Positions 37,072-44,495 of a stretch of DNA of 64,000 bases are shown here, one piece after another; the stretch's first letter is position 1; the number at the start of each line of letters is the position of its first letter. Source of the stretch: Streptomyces spinosus (GTDB lineage Bacteria; Actinomycetota; Actinomycetes; Streptomycetales; Streptomycetaceae); contig NZ_JAINRC010000015.1 of NCBI RefSeq assembly GCF_020400655.1, positions 186,001 through 250,000 on the forward strand, read 5' to 3'. The translations under genes were made by a program, and so were the position numbers. The notes below the pieces were generated by a model. The model was given only the letters and a program-made list of their open reading frames with translations, did no database searches and was not told the origin of the DNA.

Positions 37072-37992
37072 TCAGCCCGCCTTCCCCGGGGTGGCGGGCT
37101 CGCCCAGCTCCGCCGAGATCCGGCTCAGCTGCTCCAGCCGCTGCTCCAGGGTCGGGTGCGTGGAGAAGAACCGCTCGATGCCGGGCTCCCGGCCGGTCGC
37201 CGGGGTGAAGTAGAAGGCGTTGAACGCCTGCGCCGTGCGCAGATCCTTGGTGGGGATCCGCGCGATCTCCCCGGAGACCTTGGTGAGCGCCGCCGCCAGC
37301 GCGGAGGGCCGGCCGGTCAGCTGCGCCGCGGCGCGGTCGGCCGCCAGCTCCCGGTACCGGGACAGCGACCGGATCAGCAGGAAGCTGATCGCGTACACGG
37401 CCACCGAGACACCCAGGACGGCGGCGAACACCGCGGCCGTGTTCTGGTCCCGGCGGCCCGCGCCGAAGGCCTGGGAGTAGAAGGCGAAGCGCACGACCAG
37501 GCCCGCCAGCACCCCGAGGAACGACGCGACCGTGATCACGGCGACGTCCTTGTGCCGCACGTGCGACAGCTCGTGCGCGAGCACGCCCTCCAGCTCCGCC
37601 GGCTCCAGCCGGCGCAGCAGCCCGGTGGTCACGCACACGACCGCGTGCTCGGCGCTGCGCCCGGTCGCGAACGCGTTCGGCATGTCCAGCTCGGACACGG
37701 CGACCACCGGCTTGGGCAGGTCCGCGATCGCGCACAGCCGGTCGACCACGGCGTGCAGCCCGGGGTACTCCTCCCGCTCCACGACCCGCCCGCGCATGGC
37801 GAACATCGCGATCCGGTCGGAGAACCAGAACTGCGCCACGAACAGCGCCCCGATCAGGACGGCGACCAGCACCCAGGACTTCAGCAGCACGATCAGTGCG
37901 GCGACGAAGCCCACGTACAGCAGCCCGAGCAGGAACAGCGTGAGACCCATGCGCACGGTCAGTCGCCGATCGCTCCGGAACCGGCTCCGCAT
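37072..37992 (-). CDS. htpX: Membrane-bound zinc metalloprotease HtpX (M48)
   Basis: M48-family protease of 306 residues that degrades damaged membrane proteins. Two N-terminal hydrophobic helices (GLTLFLLGLLYVGFVAALIVLL and the following AVLIGALFVAQFW) precede the catalytic motif HELSHVRHKD (HExxH, near residue 141). Two more hydrophobic segments follow, then the downstream zinc-ligand Glu in YRELAADRAAAQLTGRP. The C-terminus THPTLEQRLEQL is typical. It is the first gene of htpX-pspAB. Confidence 0.95.
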   Translation of the reverse strand: MRSRFRSDRRLTVRMGLTLFLLGLLYVGFVAALIVLLKSWVLVAVLIGALFVAQFWFSDRIAMFAMRGRVVEREEYPGLHAVVDRLCAIADLPKPVVAVSELDMPNAFATGRSAEHAVVCVTTGLLRRLEPAELEGVLAHELSHVRHKDVAVITVASFLGVLAGLVVRFAFYSQAFGAGRRDQNTAAVFAAVLGVSVAVYAISFLLIRSLSRYRELAADRAAAQLTGRPSALAAALTKVSGEIARIPTKDLRTAQAFNAFYFTPATGREPGIERFFSTHPTLEQRLEQLSRISAELGEPATPGKAG

Positions 37993-38091
37993 CTTGCATC
38001 ACCCCGAAAGTCAGGCACTCGTCCCGCTGTCCAGTGTGCACCTGCGCATGCCCATGAAGCGGTCCGGAACCGCTCTAGGCGGGGCAAAGGG

Positions 38092-38346
38092 TCAGTAGGG
38101 GGAACGCATCTGCGCATACCCCAGCAGCACGATGACCGCCGCCACGCAGCCGAGCACCACGGCCGTCGAGACCCAGGAGGACCGGCGCGGGGCCGGGTCC
38201 GGGTCGGCGCGGAACGGCGCCGGATTCGGGGGGGTCTCCTTCCAGCGGGCGGCGAGCATCCGGGCCCGGGCGGAGGGCTCCTTGTGCTCGGCGGAGTTCG
38301 CCCACCGGTGATCGAACTCGCGCTCCCAGTCGTCTTGTTCCGGCAT
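38092..38346 (-). CDS. Small single-pass membrane protein of unknown function
   Basis: Protein of 84 residues: a charged cytoplasmic part (MPEQDDWEREFDHRWANSAEHKEPSARARM-type composition) and one C-terminal hydrophobic helix (STAVVLGCVAAVIVLLGYA). The ATG at 38346 follows a G-rich stretch. It would be a tail-anchored protein. No family recognised. It lies about 100 bases upstream of htpX on the same strand. Confidence 0.7.
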   Translation of the reverse strand: MPEQDDWEREFDHRWANSAEHKEPSARARMLAARWKETPPNPAPFRADPDPAPRRSSWVSTAVVLGCVAAVIVLLGYAQMRSPY

Positions 38347-38507
38347 CCCCGTTCAACCTCTCTCGTCCGACACGATCCGGAGGGATGATCCCCCGACAAT
38401 AGGAAGTCTGGGAAGCGCGAAAGGTTGCACGGGGGCGGGACGTGGTCCGGAGTGTTTGTGCCGGGGCAGGGAAGGGGTCACAGCGGGAGGGAGGACAGGA
38501 GACGGCC

Positions 38508-38708
38508 GTGACCTTCCTCGCGATCTTCCTACTCATCGTCGGTACGCTCTTGGTCCTGATCGGGGCGCTTGTGGTCCTCGTCGGGACGTTCCTGATCGCC
38601 ATCGGGGTGGCCTTGATCCTCGCCGGGGCGGCCCTGATCGTAGTGGGCACGTTTCTGCTGGTCCGCAGACTTCTCGGCGCTGATCGAACACGGTCCCGCT
38701 CCTGGTGA
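38508..38708 (+). CDS. Small hydrophobic protein with glycine every seventh residue
   Basis: Protein of 66 residues from GTG 38508, with AGGAG six bases upstream. Residues 3-52 are almost wholly hydrophobic, and Gly falls at 12, 19, 26, 33, 40 and 47, exactly every seven residues, in units such as GTLLVLI, GALVVLV, GTFLIAI. A short basic tail (RRLLGADRTRSRSW) follows, so the C-terminus should be cytoplasmic. The pattern suggests glycine-zipper packing of two membrane helices or self-assembly. An in-frame upstream start at 38442 has no ribosome site. No family recognised. It is convergent with glnA. Confidence 0.75.
   Translation: MTFLAIFLLIVGTLLVLIGALVVLVGTFLIAIGVALILAGAALIVVGTFLLVRRLLGADRTRSRSW
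38535..38660 (+). repeat. Six in-frame 21-bp units encoding a Gly heptad
   Basis: The coding DNA is itself a degenerate 21-bp tandem repeat (units containing ATCGGGGC, GTCGGGAC, ATCGGGGT, GCCGGGGC), which indicates growth by unit duplication. It is fully inside the gene at 38508-38708. Confidence 0.7.
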
Positions 38709-38724
38709 TCGCGGCGCGGGCCCG

Positions 38725-38777
38725 AAAAAGGCCGTCGGCCGTGCCCTTCCACGCGGGAAGGACACGGCCGACGGCCC
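38725..38777 (-). terminator. Terminator of glnA
   Basis: A 21-bp stem with one mismatch (38731-38751 with 38757-38777), a five-base loop and, on the minus strand, a run of T after the stem. It lies 47 bases past the glnA stop and also faces the end of the small heptad gene, so it may work both ways. Confidence 0.8.
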
Positions 38778-38823
38778 ACAGACGGCCCAGGGGAGCGGTT
38801 GCCCGCTCTTACCTGGGGCGGCA

Positions 38824-40233
38824 TCACACGTCGAAGTACAGCTCGAACTCGTGCGGGTGCGGACGCAGCTGGAGCGGGGCGATCTCGTTCGTGCGCTTGA
38901 AGTCGATCCACGTCTCGATCAGGTCGGACGTGAACACGTCGCCCTGGAGGAGGAACTCGTGGTCGGCCTCCAGCGCGTCGAGGACGGCGTTCAGCGAGGT
39001 CGGGACCTGGGCGACGTTCGCGTGCTCCTCGGGAGCCAGCTCGTACAGGTCCTTGTCGATCGGCTCGGCCGGCTCGATCTTGTTCTTGATGCCGTCCAGG
39101 CCCGCGAGGAGCAGGGCCGAGAAGGCCAGGTACGGGTTGCCGGAGGAGTCGGGCGCGCGGAACTCGACGCGCTTGGCCTTCGGGTTGGAGCCCGTGATCG
39201 GGATACGCATCGCGGCGGAGCGGTTGCGCTGCGAGTACACCAGGTTGATCGGCGCCTCGAAGCCCGGCACCAGACGGTGGTAGGAGTTCACCGTCGGGTT
39301 GGTGAAGGCCAGCAGCGACGGGGCGTGCCTGAGGATGCCGCCGATGTAGTAGCGGGCGGTGTCCGACAGGCCCGCGTAACCGGCCTCGTCGTAGAACAGC
39401 GGGTCGCCGTTGCTCCACAGCGACTGGTGCACGTGCATGCCCGAGCCGTTGTCACCGAAGATCGGCTTCGGCATGAAGGTCGCGGTCTTGCCGTTGCGCC
39501 AGGCGACGTTCTTCACGATGTACTTGAAGAGCTGAAGGTCGTCGGCGGCGGCGAGCAGGGTGTTGAACTTGTAGTTGATCTCCGCCTGGCCGGCCGTGCC
39601 CACCTCGTGGTGCTGGCGCTCGACCTTCAGGCCGGACCGCTCCAGCTCCAGGGAGATCTCGGCGCGCAGGTCGGCGAAGTGGTCGACCGGGGCCACCGGG
39701 AAGTAGCCGCCCTTGTAGCGGACCTTGTACCCGCGGTTGTTCTCGACGGCGCCGGTGTTCCAGGCGCCCGCCTCGGAGTCGATGTGGTAGAAGGACTCGT
39801 TCGCGGAGGTGGCGAAACGGACGCTGTCGAAGACGTAGAACTCGGCCTCGGGGCCGAAGTACGCGGTGTCCGCGATCCCGGTCGACGCCAGGTAGGCCTC
39901 CGCCTTCTTCGCCACGTTGCGCGGGTCACGAGAGTACTGCTCGCCCGTGATCGGGTCGTGGATGAAGAAGTTGATGTTGAGGGTCTTGTCGCGGCGGAAC
40001 GGGTCCACACGGGCGGTGGACAGGTCGGCGCGCAGAGCCATGTCGGACTCGTGGATGGCCTGGAAACCACGGATCGACGATCCGTCGAAGGCCAGCTCCT
40101 CGTCCGGGTCGAACGCCTCAACGGGCACCGTGAAGTGCTGCATGACGCCCGGCAGGTCGCAGAAGCGGACGTCGACGAACTTGACGTCCTCGTCCGCGAT
40201 GAACTTCTTGGCCTCGTCGGCGTTCTGGAACAT
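38824..40233 (-). CDS. glnA: Glutamine synthetase I (GSI-beta)
   Basis: Main dodecameric glutamine synthetase, 469 residues. GGAGGAG lies four bases upstream of the ATG. Family motifs: FDGSSIRGF, YFGPEAEFYVFD (metal ligands), NGKTATFMPKP, GSGMHVHQSLW, NPTVNSYHRLVPGFEAP, RIPITGSNPKAKRVEFR and the adenylylation loop DKDLYELAPEE. Counting back from the C-terminus places that Tyr at 397, the expected GlnE target; glnE is at the left end of this window. Upstream is a near-perfect GlnR operator at 40331-40369. It is divergent from the RDD gene. Confidence 0.97.
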   Translation of the reverse strand: MFQNADEAKKFIADEDVKFVDVRFCDLPGVMQHFTVPVEAFDPDEELAFDGSSIRGFQAIHESDMALRADLSTARVDPFRRDKTLNINFFIHDPITGEQYSRDPRNVAKKAEAYLASTGIADTAYFGPEAEFYVFDSVRFATSANESFYHIDSEAGAWNTGAVENNRGYKVRYKGGYFPVAPVDHFADLRAEISLELERSGLKVERQHHEVGTAGQAEINYKFNTLLAAADDLQLFKYIVKNVAWRNGKTATFMPKPIFGDNGSGMHVHQSLWSNGDPLFYDEAGYAGLSDTARYYIGGILRHAPSLLAFTNPTVNSYHRLVPGFEAPINLVYSQRNRSAAMRIPITGSNPKAKRVEFRAPDSSGNPYLAFSALLLAGLDGIKNKIEPAEPIDKDLYELAPEEHANVAQVPTSLNAVLDALEADHEFLLQGDVFTSDLIETWIDFKRTNEIAPLQLRPHPHEFELYFDV

Positions 40234-40330
40234 CCAGCTCCTCCTACTCCCGACCGTCCTCGCCGGGGTGGTAGATCGTTCGTGCGGCCAGTGCGGTGGC
40301 ACACGCTGGTCTCGACCCTAGGGACGGGTG

Positions 40331-40369
40331 ATTTCTCGGGCGTGACCCGTTTGTTTCGCAGAAGTTAAC
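40331..40369 (-). promoter_or_regulatory. GlnR box upstream of glnA
   Basis: On the minus strand: TTAAC-n6-GAAAC-n6-GTCAC-n6-GAAAT, two a-site/b-site pairs at an exact 11-bp period, preceded by G. This matches the S. coelicolor GlnR consensus (gTnAC-n6-GaAAc repeated). It ends about 98 bases before the glnA start. Confidence 0.85.
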
Positions 40370-40443
40370 CGGCCACCTGTCCACCGTAGCCCTGACACAC
40401 CCCTGTGCGTAGTGCCCGAAACCGGGCACAGTACCGTGGAGGC

Positions 40444-40914
40444 GTGGACAACAGGCAGGCAATCGGATCGTGGCTCTCCGGACCGCGCGCGGCCCTGGAA
40501 GAGGCGGGCGCCGATTTCGGGTACCGGGGTGAACAGCTCGGCCTCCCGGAGCACGGGCCGAACTCGGTCGCACGCCCCGGACGGCGCCTGGGCGCGCTCG
40601 CCGTGGACTGGGCGCTGTGCGTTCTGATCGCATACGGCCTGATCACGGACGGCTACCGAGCCCCCGCCACCAGTAACTGGGCGCTCGGTGTCTTCTTCGT
40701 CATGAGCGTCCTGACCGTCGGCACGGTCGGCTTCACCCCCGGCAAGCGGCTCTTCGGCATCCGGGTCGTGGCCCTGCGGACGGGCACGGTCAACCCCGGG
40801 CGCGCCCTGCTGCGCACGGTCCTGCTGTGCCTCGCGATCCCCGCCCTGATCTGGGACCGCGACGGCCGCGGCCTGCACGACCGGATCGCGCAGACGGTCG
40901 AGGTGCGGATCTGA
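40444..40914 (+). CDS. RDD-family membrane protein
   Basis: Membrane protein of 156 residues. The RDD features are present: Arg in VARPGRRLGALAVDWALC with the Asp four residues on, FTPGKRLFGIRVV between helices, and a late DRDGRGLHDRIAQTVEV. Three hydrophobic segments are visible. RDD proteins have been linked to ion transport in some bacteria, but the function here is unknown. The GTG at 40444 (DNRQAIGSWL) is the likely start; the upstream GTG at 40405 is less protein-like. It is divergent from glnA, sharing the gap with the GlnR box. Confidence 0.85.
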   Translation: MDNRQAIGSWLSGPRAALEEAGADFGYRGEQLGLPEHGPNSVARPGRRLGALAVDWALCVLIAYGLITDGYRAPATSNWALGVFFVMSVLTVGTVGFTPGKRLFGIRVVALRTGTVNPGRALLRTVLLCLAIPALIWDRDGRGLHDRIAQTVEVRI

Positions 40915-41083
40915 CGGAGCGCCCCCGCCGCGGAGGCCGCTCGCCCGCGGCCGGTCGCGTCCGCGGGGCCGAGCCGCAGGGGGGCACGGCCCCGCCCTGG
41001 CACTGCGCCCCGCCGCCGGGACCCCGCGAGAGCGCCCGGCGCTGGGGGCGGCAGCCACCCGCGGCGGTCCGCCCGCACCGCCG
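40915..41083. other. GC-rich gap at the left edge of the spore-pigment block
   Basis: 169 bases between the RDD stop and the hydroxylase stop. No direct repeat, tRNA end, transposase remnant or clear terminator was seen that would mark an insertion junction. Confidence 0.4.
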
Positions 41084-42742
41084 TCACCTCCTCCGCAGCA
41101 CCGCCGCCAGCACCGACCGCAGCTCCGTCTCCGGGTCGCTCGCGGCGCTCGTCGCGCGCCAGGCGACGAAGCCGTCCGGGCGTACCAGCACCGCCCCGTC
41201 CGCCGTCGTGCCGTGCGGCGCGGCCCAGTCGGTGCCGCCCTCGGCGCCGTCCCCGTCGTAGGTGAGGTCGGCGTCCGCGCCCGTACCGATCCGGTACGCC
41301 TCCAGCCGTACGCCGTCCGTTCGGGCGATCTTCCGGGCGGCGGCGTGCCAGGCCCCGCCGGCGGCCGATCCGGCGTCGCAGAGGAGCACCAGTGAGCGCT
41401 CGTAGAGGTCGATCGTGGAGAGCCGGTCGCCCGCACGGCGCAGCCACAGGTGCGGCGCCCGGCTGCCCGGGTCCGCGGTCAGCCGCACCTCGTCGGGTAC
41501 GACCGGCTGGGCGGGGTCGGCGCCGATGACGGCCCCCTCCAGATAGCGGTAGGCGAGGACGACGGGAAGGATGCCGCTGCGCGGGCCCCCGCCGACGCCG
41601 GGCGTGGGCGCGAAGCCCGGGTGGCTGTGCTCCACCGAACGGGCGGAGGCGCGGGCGCTGGTCGCCAGCGCGACGGGCCGGCGCTCGGTGTCGTAGGTCT
41701 CCAGCAGGCCGGGTCCGGCCCAGCCGTCGAGGACGGCGGAGAGTTTCCAGGCCAGGTTGTGCGCGTCCTGGATGCCGGTGTTGGACCCGAAGGCGCCGGT
41801 GGGGGACATCTCGTGGGCGGAGTCGCCGGCCAGCACCACCCGGCCGGCCGTGTACCGCTCGGCGACGCGTTCGGCGGCACGCCAGGACGCCTTTCCGGTG
41901 ATTTCGACGTCCAGGTCGGGGACGCCGACGGCCAGCCGGATGTGCCGCTGGAGCCGCTCCTCGGTGAACTCCTCCAGCCTCTCGCCCTGCTCCGGGTGCC
42001 ACGGCGCGTGGAAGACCCAGTGCTCCTTGTTGTCGACCGGCAGCAGGGCGCCGTCGGCCTCCGGGTTGGTGAGGTAGCAGCAGATGAAGTGCCGGTCGCC
42101 GACCGTCTCGGCGAGCAGTTTGGACCGGAAGGTGACGCTCACGTTGGCGAAGAGGTCGCCGGGGCCGCTCTGCCCGATGCCGAGCCGGCGCCGTACGGGG
42201 CTGCGCGGGCCGTCGCACGCGACCAGGTAGTCCGCGCGGACCGTGTACAGCTCGTCGCTGTCCCGGTCCCGGACGAACGCCGTCACTCCTTCGGGGTCCT
42301 GTTCGAAGCCCTCCAGCTCGTGGTAGTACCGCAGGTCCCCGCCGAGCGCGCGGGCCCCCTTCAGCAGCACCGGCTCCAGGTCGTTCTGGCTGCACAGGCA
42401 CCAGGCCGTGGGGCTGAACCTCGCCAGCCCGCCGCCCGGGTCGATGTGCTTGAACAGCCATTCGCCGGCGTCGCCGGCGAGGGTCGGGGTCTGCAGGATG
42501 CCGTGGTTGGACGCGAGCAGCGAGGCCGCCGCCTTGATGTCCGGCTCGATGCCGGCGACCCGGTACAGCTCCATCGTCCGCAGGTTGTTGCCGCGGCCAC
42601 GCGGGTGGATCGAGGTCCCGGAGTGCCGCTCGACGAGCATGTGGGGTACGCCGAGACGGCCCAGGAACAGGGAGAGGGACAGGCCCACCAGTGAACCGCC
42701 CACGACGAGGACGGGCACCTGGTGATCGGCTTTGTGCTGCAT
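41084..42742 (-). CDS. Spore-pigment FAD-dependent polyketide hydroxylase (WhiE ORFVIII-type)
   Basis: Flavoprotein aromatic hydroxylase of 552 residues, PheA/TfdB type. FAD-binding motifs: VLVVGGSLVGLSLSLFLGR (GxGxxG), ACDGPRSPVRRRLG (DG motif) and GRVVLAGDSAHEMSPTGAFG (GD motif), with a thioredoxin-like C-terminal domain (LVLLCDAGSAAGGAW, VLVRPDGFVAWR). The ATG at 42742 has GGAG five bases upstream. It is divergent from the pigment operon, as whiE-ORFVIII is in S. coelicolor, where it hydroxylates the pigment polyketide late in sporulation under a sigma-F-dependent promoter. The reaction site is not known. Confidence 0.92.
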   Translation of the reverse strand: MQHKADHQVPVLVVGGSLVGLSLSLFLGRLGVPHMLVERHSGTSIHPRGRGNNLRTMELYRVAGIEPDIKAAASLLASNHGILQTPTLAGDAGEWLFKHIDPGGGLARFSPTAWCLCSQNDLEPVLLKGARALGGDLRYYHELEGFEQDPEGVTAFVRDRDSDELYTVRADYLVACDGPRSPVRRRLGIGQSGPGDLFANVSVTFRSKLLAETVGDRHFICCYLTNPEADGALLPVDNKEHWVFHAPWHPEQGERLEEFTEERLQRHIRLAVGVPDLDVEITGKASWRAAERVAERYTAGRVVLAGDSAHEMSPTGAFGSNTGIQDAHNLAWKLSAVLDGWAGPGLLETYDTERRPVALATSARASARSVEHSHPGFAPTPGVGGGPRSGILPVVLAYRYLEGAVIGADPAQPVVPDEVRLTADPGSRAPHLWLRRAGDRLSTIDLYERSLVLLCDAGSAAGGAWHAAARKIARTDGVRLEAYRIGTGADADLTYDGDGAEGGTDWAAPHGTTADGAVLVRPDGFVAWRATSAASDPETELRSVLAAVLRRR

Positions 42743-42940
42743 CAAGGCTCCAGAGGCAGGGGTCGGGATGTGAGGCGCTGCTGTTTCTGTGCCCTCTGGG
42801 ACGGCTTTCGCGTGCTCAATCACCCACGTGGTTCACGCGAGTCGCGCGTTGTGCGGGAAGCGGCACAGGATCAAGAAGCGCTGACGTCGCGTCATCGGCG
42901 GCCGGCGTTCGCCTCTGCCCCCGTGAAGGAGATGCGCAGC
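42743..42940. promoter_or_regulatory. Divergent promoter region of the spore-pigment cluster
   Basis: 198 bases between the hydroxylase and the pigment operon. In S. coelicolor the equivalent gap holds whiEP1 and whiEP2, switched on only in sporulating aerial hyphae. I could not place -10/-35 hexamers reliably. A BldD-box-like dyad lies at 42881-42895. Confidence 0.65.
42881..42895. promoter_or_regulatory. BldD-box-like dyad upstream of the pigment operon
   Basis: TGACG-TCG-CGTCA at 42882-42894. The outer parts fit the BldD consensus TnAC...GTnA with the correct 13-base span; the central bases do not fit. It is 46 bases before the first pigment gene. Confidence 0.35.
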
Positions 42941-44023
42941 ATGACCACCTTGTCGGAAAAGATGTCGGACCAGTCGACGCGTGAGGTGTCGACGAGGGTC
43001 TCCCAGTCCGTGTTCGACGGCTCCCGTCTCCGGGTCGTCCTGCTCGTGGACGTCCACGACGGCGCCCAGCAGCAGTTCCTGGAGGCCTACGAGCAGCTGT
43101 GCAACCAGGTGGCGCAGGTGCCCGGCCACGTCAGCGACCAGCTGTGCCAGTCGATCGAGAACCCCTCCCAATGGCTCATCACCAGCGAGTGGGAGAGTGC
43201 CCCGCCGTTCCTCACCTGGGTGAACAGCGAGGAGCACGTGCGGATGGTGGAACCCCTGCACAGCTGCGTCCGGGACACCCGGTCGCTGCGGTTCCACATC
43301 GTCCGCGAGACCGGCGGCGAGCCGGCCGGGGCCGCGTCACGGCGCCGGCTCCAGGCGTCCCCGCGGATCGGGGACGGCGTGATCCGGCACGCGCTGACCT
43401 TCACGGTCAGGCCGGGCAGCGAGGAGAAGGTCGCGAAGATCCTCGCGGACTACGCCTCGCCCGAGGCGCGCGTCGACGAGAGCACCCGGCTGTGCCGCAC
43501 CTCCCTGTTCATGCACGGCAACCGGGTCGTGCGGGCCATCGAGGTGCGCGGCGACCTGCTCGCGGCGCTGCGGCACGTCGCCCGGCAGCCCGAGGTGCGG
43601 GCCGTGGAGGAGGCCATCAACCCCTACCTGGAGCAGGAGCGGGACCTGAACGACCAGGAGTCCGCGCGGGTGTTCTTCACCCGGGCGGCGCTGCCGGCCG
43701 TGCACCACGTCACCGCGGACGAGGTCACAGAGGGCGAGCGGCAGGCGCTGTACTACCCGGCCCGGCCGGACTGCGGGATGCGGCTGGCGGAGCTGCTCGC
43801 CCAGCAGGACGAGGCGGCGGCTCAGAACCCGGACAGCCCGGTGCTGCGCAGCACGATCTTCCAGCGCGACGACGTCGTCGTCCGGCTGATCGACGTACGC
43901 CCCGGCACGGGCGCCCGCGCCGCGCTGCCGGAGCCCGGCCGTCAGGCCGAGCTGGGCGCCCTGCTGGACGGCGAGCCCGTCGGCATGGACCTCGTCACCG
44001 ACCGCCGCTCGCCGGACGCCTGA
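42941..44023 (+). CDS. Spore-pigment protein WhiE ORFI-type (SchA/CurD domains)
   Basis: Protein of 360 residues, first gene of the pigment operon. AAGGAG lies 9 bases upstream of the ATG at 42941. The N-terminal third is a ferredoxin-like ABM-type domain (RLRVVLLVDVHDGAQQQFL, NPSQWLITSEWES). Two further related units of SchA/CurD type follow (LTFTVRPGSEEKVAKIL...HGNRVVRAIEV and LYYPARPDCGMRL...RDDVVVRLIDV). So the protein is an internal repeat of one fold. Its exact step in pigment synthesis is unknown; ORFI homologues are required or modify colour in spore-pigment clusters. Confidence 0.9.
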   Translation: MTTLSEKMSDQSTREVSTRVSQSVFDGSRLRVVLLVDVHDGAQQQFLEAYEQLCNQVAQVPGHVSDQLCQSIENPSQWLITSEWESAPPFLTWVNSEEHVRMVEPLHSCVRDTRSLRFHIVRETGGEPAGAASRRRLQASPRIGDGVIRHALTFTVRPGSEEKVAKILADYASPEARVDESTRLCRTSLFMHGNRVVRAIEVRGDLLAALRHVARQPEVRAVEEAINPYLEQERDLNDQESARVFFTRAALPAVHHVTADEVTEGERQALYYPARPDCGMRLAELLAQQDEAAAQNPDSPVLRSTIFQRDDVVVRLIDVRPGTGARAALPEPGRQAELGALLDGEPVGMDLVTDRRSPDA

Positions 44024-44057
44024 GCCCGGCGGGCCAGCACACCAACGGAGGAACGTC

Positions 44058-44495
44058 GTGATCAAACCCCTTCCGAAGATCGTGGACCTCAGCGAGATCG
44101 AGCCCAACACCCGGCGCGGCGGCGACCTGCGCGCCATGCTCACCCCGGCCACGGTGGGCTCCACCAGCGGCTTCATGGGCGTGGCCATCGTGCAGCCCGG
44201 CGACCGCATCGGCGAGCACTACCACCCCTACTCCGAGGAGTTCGTGTACGTCCTGTGCGGACAGCTGGAGGTGGACCTGGACGGTGAGCCGCACCCGCTG
44301 CGGCCCGAGCAGGGGCTGATGATCCCCATGAACATGCGGCACCGCTTCCGCAACGTCGGCAACGTGGAGGCGCGGATCGTCTTCCACCTGGGCCCGCTGG
44401 CCCCCCGGCCGGCCCTCGGCCACGTCGACACCGAGGAGACGGAGGCCGTCGCCGTGGCCGCCGATCCGGCCGACCGGGCACGGGTCGGCTCATGA
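44058..44495 (+). CDS. Spore-pigment cupin protein (WhiE ORFII-type)
   Basis: Single-domain cupin of 145 residues. Cupin motif 1 is GDRIGEHYHPYSEEFVYVLCGQLEV (His and Glu metal ligands) and motif 2 is MIPMNMRHRFRNVGNVEARIVFHLG. The start is GTG with GGAGG upstream. Cupins of this type are found in most spore-pigment and several aromatic polyketide clusters and may act in ring closure or oxygenation. The 3' end overlaps the ketosynthase start (ATGA), which indicates coupled translation. Confidence 0.92.
   Translation: MIKPLPKIVDLSEIEPNTRRGGDLRAMLTPATVGSTSGFMGVAIVQPGDRIGEHYHPYSEEFVYVLCGQLEVDLDGEPHPLRPEQGLMIPMNMRHRFRNVGNVEARIVFHLGPLAPRPALGHVDTEETEAVAVAADPADRARVGS

Noticed and set aside
38529..38765. 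Antisense frame with a repeated Asp/Gln/Arg/Pro heptad opposite the small glycine-heptad gene
   Set aside because: The regularity is a consequence of the 21-bp repeat. The plus-strand frame has AGGAG at good spacing, high G/C third positions and a coherent membrane-protein pattern; the antisense frame also crosses the glnA terminator.
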